Shown: positions 59,610-64,000 of the stretch, piece after piece
Numbering within the stretch: position 1 is the stretch's first letter
Layout: the number at the start of each line of letters is the position of its first letter
DNA from: Firm-08 sp045546995
GTDB lineage: Bacteria > Bacillota > Clostridia > Oscillospirales > QAKW01
Reading direction: 5' to 3'
DNA: 64,000 nucleotides
Assembly: GCA_045546995.1 (NCBI GenBank)
Contig: JAZQDW010000008.1
Coordinates: 62,001 to 126,000 of the forward strand
Translations under genes and position numbers: made by a program
Notes under the pieces: generated by a model
The model's database searches: none
The model's input: only the letters and a program-made list of their open reading frames with translations
What the model was told of the DNA's origin: nothing

Positions 59610-60875
59610 ATGGATCTTTCCAGACAAACGGCACTTGACATCCTGATAGCGTGGGAGCGTCAGGGCAGTTATCCGAATTTACTTTTAAAAGAAAAATTGA
59701 ATCGTTTATCCGATCGAAGAGAGCGCGCCTTTTGTACAAATCTCGTATATGGAACGATCGAAAACAAATTAAAACTGGATTATTTTATTTCCGGTGTTTC
59801 CAGCGTTCCGCTTAAAAAAATCCACGTTGTAAATCGTTCGATTTTACGTATGGGATTGTATCAAGGACTGTATCTGGATGTTCCTGTCTCCGCTGCCTGC
59901 AATACGTCAGTGGATTTGGCTAAAAAGAACGGCCAGTTCAGAAGCTGCGGGTTTGTCAATGCAATTCTTCGAAAACTGCTTTCAGAGCCGACGCGTTTAA
60001 CGCTTCCGCAAGGGATGGATGTTTCTTCGCTGAGTATACGATATTCGGTGGATCCTTCGATTTTGCAGTTATTGTTGAAAGAGAATTCGGTGGATTTTGT
60101 TTGTCAATATTTTGCCGCGTTAGACACCTTGGACACCGATTTTAGTCATATTGCAGTAAATACACTTAAGACGGACGCTGATTCTTTGATTTTTGCGCTT
60201 TCCAAGGAGGGCGTTGCGGCAACGCAGTGCAGTGAAGGCTTACTGAAGGTTCGCTTTTCATCCAATCCATCAAATCTTAAGTGCTTTAAAGAGGGATTGT
60301 TTCACGTGATCGGAGAGCCGTCTTTTATCACGGCCCGACAGCTGCAGGTGATTCCCGGGGATACGGTGTTGGATCTGTGCAGCGCGCCGGGGGGCAAAAC
60401 CTTTGCGCTTGCGTATCAAATGAAAAATCAAGGCAGAATCATTGCAATGGATATTCATCCGCATAAAATCGATGCACTAAGCGAACAGGCAGAACGCCTT
60501 GGAATCACGAATATCGAATTTGTGTGTGCGGATGCCACTCGGTTAAACGATCGTTGGATCGGTATGGCAGATAAGGTTCTGTGCGACGTGCCGTGTAGTG
60601 GCCTTGGAATCATGCGAAAGAAACCAGATATTCGATATAAAAATCTAAGTGATTTTGAATTATACGATACTCAAAGCAATATTTTAAAAAACGGTTTGCA
60701 ATATTTAAATAATCACGGTAGACTTGTTTATTCAACTTGTACGATCAATTCTGCGGAAAATCGTGGAATTGTTGCGCGCAACTGTAAAGAGATTTGTGAT
60801 GAGAAAACGTTTTTGCCACAACTTGATCAAACGGAAGGGTTTTATTATGCTGTGGTAAAGAAAGAAGATTTATGA
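59610..60875 (+). CDS. rsmB: 16S rRNA m5C967 methyltransferase RsmB
   Basis: A 421-residue protein: an N-terminal NusB-like RNA-binding domain (RERAFCTNLVYGTIEN, FVNAILRKL), then a Rossmann methyltransferase with LDLCSAPGGKTFA, the PC motif DVPCSGLGIMRKKPDIRY and the catalytic YSTCTINSAENRG. It overlaps rlmN by four bases. Confidence 0.96.
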   Translation: MDLSRQTALDILIAWERQGSYPNLLLKEKLNRLSDRRERAFCTNLVYGTIENKLKLDYFISGVSSVPLKKIHVVNRSILRMGLYQGLYLDVPVSAACNTSVDLAKKNGQFRSCGFVNAILRKLLSEPTRLTLPQGMDVSSLSIRYSVDPSILQLLLKENSVDFVCQYFAALDTLDTDFSHIAVNTLKTDADSLIFALSKEGVAATQCSEGLLKVRFSSNPSNLKCFKEGLFHVIGEPSFITARQLQVIPGDTVLDLCSAPGGKTFALAYQMKNQGRIIAMDIHPHKIDALSEQAERLGITNIEFVCADATRLNDRWIGMADKVLCDVPCSGLGIMRKKPDIRYKNLSDFELYDTQSNILKNGLQYLNNHGRLVYSTCTINSAENRGIVARNCKEICDEKTFLPQLDQTEGFYYAVVKKEDL

Positions 60876-61906
60876 TCGATATTAAAAGCAAAAACTTAAT
60901 AGAACTTGAGCAGTGGATGATGGAAAATTGTTTTCCAAAATTTCGTGCAAAACAGCTTTATTCCTGGATTAAAAAAGGCGTAAGATCTTATCGTCAAATG
61001 ACAAATTTGCCGAAAGAACTCATCGAATTTCTGGAGAACAATACGATGCTTTCGCTGGTTGAGGCTGAAAATAAGTTTGTTTCCAAACTGGACGGTACGG
61101 TCAAATATCTTTTTCGATTGCACGATGGCAACTATATTGAAAGCGTTGTAATGGAGTATCATCACGGGCATACTATTTGTGTTTCCTCACAGGTGGGCTG
61201 TCGGATGGGATGCACGTTTTGCCAGTCGACCAAGGGTGGAAAAATCCGTGATTTGACTGCCGGTGAGATCTTGGATCAGATCATGTATGCAAATGACGAT
61301 TTGAACATTAACATTCATAACGTGGTTATGATGGGGATCGGTGAGCCGCTTGATAATTTTGATAACGTGCTTCGCTTTTTGGAACTTGTCAATGATCCGG
61401 AGGGTTTGAATATAGGATACCGTCATATTTCTTTATCGACCTGTGGAGTGGTGCCGGGGATCTTGAGATTGGCTGAATTTGATTTGCCGATCACGCTGTC
61501 GATATCCCTGCACGCTCCCTTTGACGACATTCGTTCCAATATGATGCCGATCAATAAAAAATATAATATTAATCAGCTTTTAAGCGCTTGTAAAGAGTAT
61601 CAGGCAACGACCGGACGACGCATCTCATATGAATACACTTTGGTCAGAGGTGTGAATGATTCCTATCGGTGCGCAGATCAGTTGATACGTCTTTTAAAGG
61701 GAAGTTTGTGTCATATCAACTTGATCCCGGTTAATAAAATTGATAATGGACAGTATGACCCGACTGAAAGAGAGGCGGTATTGCGTTTTCAGAAACGCTT
61801 AACGGATGGTGGATTGAATGCCACAGTTCGAAGAACGTTGGGCGCAGATATTGCCGCCTCTTGCGGACAACTACGTAGTAATAAATTGAAAGGAGTGATT
61901 GTATGA
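60872..61906 (+). CDS. rlmN: 23S rRNA/tRNA adenine-C2 methyltransferase RlmN
   Basis: A 344-residue radical SAM methyltransferase. The CX3CX2C cluster motif is in VGCRMGCTFCQST, the family GIGEPLDNFDNVL and SLHAPFDDIRSNMMPIN follow, and the C-terminal catalytic Cys is in RRTLGADIAASCGQL. It overlaps prpC by four bases. Confidence 0.97.
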   Translation: MIDIKSKNLIELEQWMMENCFPKFRAKQLYSWIKKGVRSYRQMTNLPKELIEFLENNTMLSLVEAENKFVSKLDGTVKYLFRLHDGNYIESVVMEYHHGHTICVSSQVGCRMGCTFCQSTKGGKIRDLTAGEILDQIMYANDDLNINIHNVVMMGIGEPLDNFDNVLRFLELVNDPEGLNIGYRHISLSTCGVVPGILRLAEFDLPITLSISLHAPFDDIRSNMMPINKKYNINQLLSACKEYQATTGRRISYEYTLVRGVNDSYRCADQLIRLLKGSLCHINLIPVNKIDNGQYDPTEREAVLRFQKRLTDGGLNATVRRTLGADIAASCGQLRSNKLKGVIV

Positions 61907-62640
61907 TTTCAGCGGCCAGAACGGACGTGGGCAAGGTGCGTGAGCACAATGAAGATGCCTATCGGTTGAAACTTTTAAGTGATCGAATTGCATACGGGAT
62001 CGTCTGCGACGGAATGGGTGGGGCGAACGGCGGTCAGGAGGCCAGTCGAATTGCATCCAATACTGTTGCTGAAATGATCGAGCACTTTTTCGAAACCGAA
62101 ACTGCCCCTTATGATGTAACGGGCCTTTTGCGTAAAGCGATTCGCAAAGCAAATGATCTGGTGTACCAAAAGAGCAAAGCTGATCCATCACTGTTCGGTA
62201 TGGGAACGACACTTGTTGTTGCAATCGTCGTACATAAAGAATTGTACGTTGCAAACGTCGGCGACAGTAGGGCATATTTGTTTTTTGGAGACACTGTGCA
62301 ACAAATTTCGGTGGATCATTCTGCGGTGCAGGAACTCCTTGACCAGGGTATGATTTCCGCCGAAGAGGCTAAAAATCATCCGCAAAAAAATATTATCACA
62401 CGCGCCATTGGCGTTGAGGCGATGGTTGAGTTTGACTACTTTACCTATAACTTCGAAAAGGGCGACTGTGTACTACTGTGCACCGACGGCCTTTCGAATT
62501 ACTTTAGTGATGTTGAACTTTTATCTTTGTTTAAAGAAAATGAATCAGCAGTTGGAATTACCGAACAATTGATAGCTCATGCAAACGAGCAGGGCGGTCG
62601 GGATAATATTACTGCATTATTGATCAAACAAGATTGTTGA
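61903..62640 (+). CDS. prpC: PP2C-type Ser/Thr phosphatase PrpC
   Basis: A 245-residue metal-dependent phosphatase: SAARTDVGKVREHNEDAY, the metal motif VCDGMGGANGG, VANVGDSRAYL, TRAIGV and GGRDNITALLI, all typical of PrpC/Stp. It opposes the kinase encoded 14 bases downstream. Confidence 0.96.
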   Translation: MISAARTDVGKVREHNEDAYRLKLLSDRIAYGIVCDGMGGANGGQEASRIASNTVAEMIEHFFETETAPYDVTGLLRKAIRKANDLVYQKSKADPSLFGMGTTLVVAIVVHKELYVANVGDSRAYLFFGDTVQQISVDHSAVQELLDQGMISAEEAKNHPQKNIITRAIGVEAMVEFDYFTYNFEKGDCVLLCTDGLSNYFSDVELLSLFKENESAVGITEQLIAHANEQGGRDNITALLIKQDC

Positions 62641-62654
62641 GTACGGAGGCTACT

Positions 62655-64000
62655 ATGGAAAGATTTTTGGGACAAACACTGAAAGGTCGTTACCGTTTGA
62701 CCGAGATTATCGGTAATGGCGGTATGGCAGTGGTTTATAAAGCGTATGATCAATTACAGGCACAAGAGGTTGCTGTAAAGATTCTTAAGGATGAGTATAT
62801 GCGTAACGATGAATTTCGTCGCAGATTTTCCAACGAATCAAAGGCAATTACATTGTTGGCTGATGAAAACATTGTTGATATATATGATGTTTCGTTGGAT
62901 GGAGAAGTGCTGTTTATTGCTATGGAGTATTTGGACGGCATTACGCTGAAAGATTACTTTGACGATATTGGCGCACTGGATTGGAAAGAAGCTGTGCACT
63001 ATGTCAAGCAGATTTTAAGCGCCGTTCAGCATGCACACGCACGGGGCGTAGTACACCGTGATTTGAAACCGCAGAATATTATGCTTATGCGCGATGGCAG
63101 TATCAAAGTAATGGATTTTGGTATTGCCCGTGTTGCTGACTATGAAACCCAGAGCATGAGTAAAGAGGCGATCGGTTCGGTTCATTATATCAGCCCGGAG
63201 CAAGCCAGTGGAGACGCTCTTGACGAGCGCACCGATATTTATTCGATCGGTATAATGCTGTACCAACTCTGTACCGGCTATCTGCCGTTTGATGATGAAA
63301 ATGCGGTTTCCGTTGCTTTGATGCAGATTCAGGATCAGCCTGCTTTGCCGAGAGATTTGAAAGAGGATCTTCCCATTGGCCTGGAACAAATCATTTTACG
63401 TGCTATGATGAAAAACCCTGCCGACCGTTATGCGGAGGCGTCCGATATGTTGACAGATCTGGAGCGGATCGAAAACAATCCGGCGCATATGTTTCGATTT
63501 GATGAATACGCAGAAACACCGCAAGAGGAAAAGAAACCCAAAAAGCGCGAACGTATTTTGATTCCTATCGAAAACGAAGAACTTACCGAAAAAGAAAAGA
63601 AACGGCTTTCTACCAAAGGTCCTGTCTGGGGCGGAATTGCCTCGGCTTTTGCGATGTTTTTGTGTGTTTTGATTGGTATGTTTTTGGTTCCGGATGCGGT
63701 CGCAGAAAAGAAATATGAGGTGCCCAACCTGATCAATCAGTTGTTCGATGAGGTTGTTAAAAACCCCGAATACGAAAACTTTGAGATCGTCAAAAAAGGT
63801 GAGAAGCCCAGTGAAAAAACTAAAGGAACCATTCTAAGTCAGTCGGTAGCGGAATTTTCCATGGTTGTAAAAGGTACAAAGATCGAAGTTTTTGTAAGTT
63901 CCGGTTCTTCTATGGTATGTTTGCCCGATATTATCAATATGCCCATTTCCAAGGCCAAGGAATTGCTGGAAGAGAATCAGATCCCGTTTACAACTGTTGA
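62655..64000 (+). CDS. prkC: PASTA-domain Ser/Thr protein kinase PrkC, 3'-truncated
   Basis: 448 codons are visible, open to the window end. The cytoplasmic kinase domain (about residues 10-275) has IIGNGGMAVVYKA, the ATP-binding Lys in VAVKIL, catalytic HRDLKPQNIM and DFGIARVAD. A basic juxtamembrane linker (EEKKPKKRER) precedes one transmembrane helix (about 328-350). Extracellular PASTA domains begin at about YEVPNLINQLF; a second, starting VCLPDIINMPIS, is cut by the window. It senses muropeptides and cell-wall precursors. The ATG follows CGGAGG. Confidence 0.95.
   Translation, partial: MERFLGQTLKGRYRLTEIIGNGGMAVVYKAYDQLQAQEVAVKILKDEYMRNDEFRRRFSNESKAITLLADENIVDIYDVSLDGEVLFIAMEYLDGITLKDYFDDIGALDWKEAVHYVKQILSAVQHAHARGVVHRDLKPQNIMLMRDGSIKVMDFGIARVADYETQSMSKEAIGSVHYISPEQASGDALDERTDIYSIGIMLYQLCTGYLPFDDENAVSVALMQIQDQPALPRDLKEDLPIGLEQIILRAMMKNPADRYAEASDMLTDLERIENNPAHMFRFDEYAETPQEEKKPKKRERILIPIENEELTEKEKKRLSTKGPVWGGIASAFAMFLCVLIGMFLVPDAVAEKKYEVPNLINQLFDEVVKNPEYENFEIVKKGEKPSEKTKGTILSQSVAEFSMVVKGTKIEVFVSSGSSMVCLPDIINMPISKAKELLEENQIPFTTV

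Noticed and set aside
1..64000. CRISPR arrays, prophage, insertion sequences, toxin-antitoxin or defence systems
   Set aside because: No regularly spaced repeats, integrase, transposase, Cas or phage structural genes were seen on either strand.

Overview
The window is ordinary chromosome from an anaerobic, endospore-forming member of the Clostridia, probably an uncultured gut-type Oscillospirales relative (the rank is an inference). The evidence is the Rnf complex in clostridial order (C-D-G-E-A-B), an uninterrupted sigK, a cwlJ-gerQ spore germination pair, the Gram-positive order gmk-rpoZ-priA-def-fmt-rsmB-rlmN-prpC-prkC, strong AGGAGG ribosome sites and TTGACA/TATAAT promoters. By eye the base composition is moderate (roughly mid-40s percent GC). 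No phage, insertion sequence, CRISPR array or rRNA was seen. There is one tRNA (Thr, anticodon GGT).

Layout. 1-5.9 kb: a transport operon, cut by the window start, encoding an NHL/TPR membrane protein, a Yip1-like membrane protein, a large secreted DUF5696 protein and two sugar-type ABC permeases. A UgpC/MsmX-type ATPase that could power them stands alone at 42.0-43.2 kb. 6-11.9 kb: small single units (radical SAM protein with a GNAT-like partner, L-lactate dehydrogenase, a DUF1540 protein, tRNA-Thr, a nucleoside-hydrolase-like protein, a small membrane protein, Nnr). 12-14.5 kb: a divergent AraC regulator and clan-A glycoside hydrolase that look like an acquired carbohydrate module, followed by inverted repeats. 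14.5-18.1 kb, minus strand: ylxM-ffh-rpsP-khpA-rimM-trmD. 18.2-19 kb: yceD-rpmF. 19.1-27.1 kb: der-plsY-rnfCDGEAB-pncC. 27.1-33.5 kb: secDF, a DUF368 protein, rarA-nth and glyA. 33.6-38.4 kb: split transketolase, D-Ala-D-Ala carboxypeptidase, pgi and a small P-loop protein. 38.5-41.9 kb: a deaminase, an RsuA-type pseudouridine synthase and tex. 43.2-47.9 kb: an AI-2E family transporter, pheB-hom, sigK and rpsF-ssb-rpsR. 48.1-53.7 kb: uvrBA, gerQ and cwlJ. 53.8-64 kb: yicC-remA-gmk-rpoZ-priA-def-fmt-rsmB-rlmN-prpC-prkC, with prkC running off the window end.

How the genes work together. Rnf couples reduced ferredoxin oxidation to NAD+ reduction and ion pumping, fitting fermentative metabolism with lactate dehydrogenase, Pgi and transketolase. 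The translation, secretion and repair genes are housekeeping. The PrpC/PrkC pair, CwlJ/GerQ and SigK belong to cell-wall signalling and the spore cycle.

Most unusual points. RnfC carries an extra N-terminal domain of about 187 residues with four predicted membrane helices, fused in frame to an otherwise complete RnfC. The first ABC permease has a very lysine-rich cytoplasmic extension, and the transport operon mixes permeases with three poorly characterised envelope proteins. I found no convincing wholly new defence or mobile system; the rest is conserved core genome with some structured leaders and spacers that merit testing.
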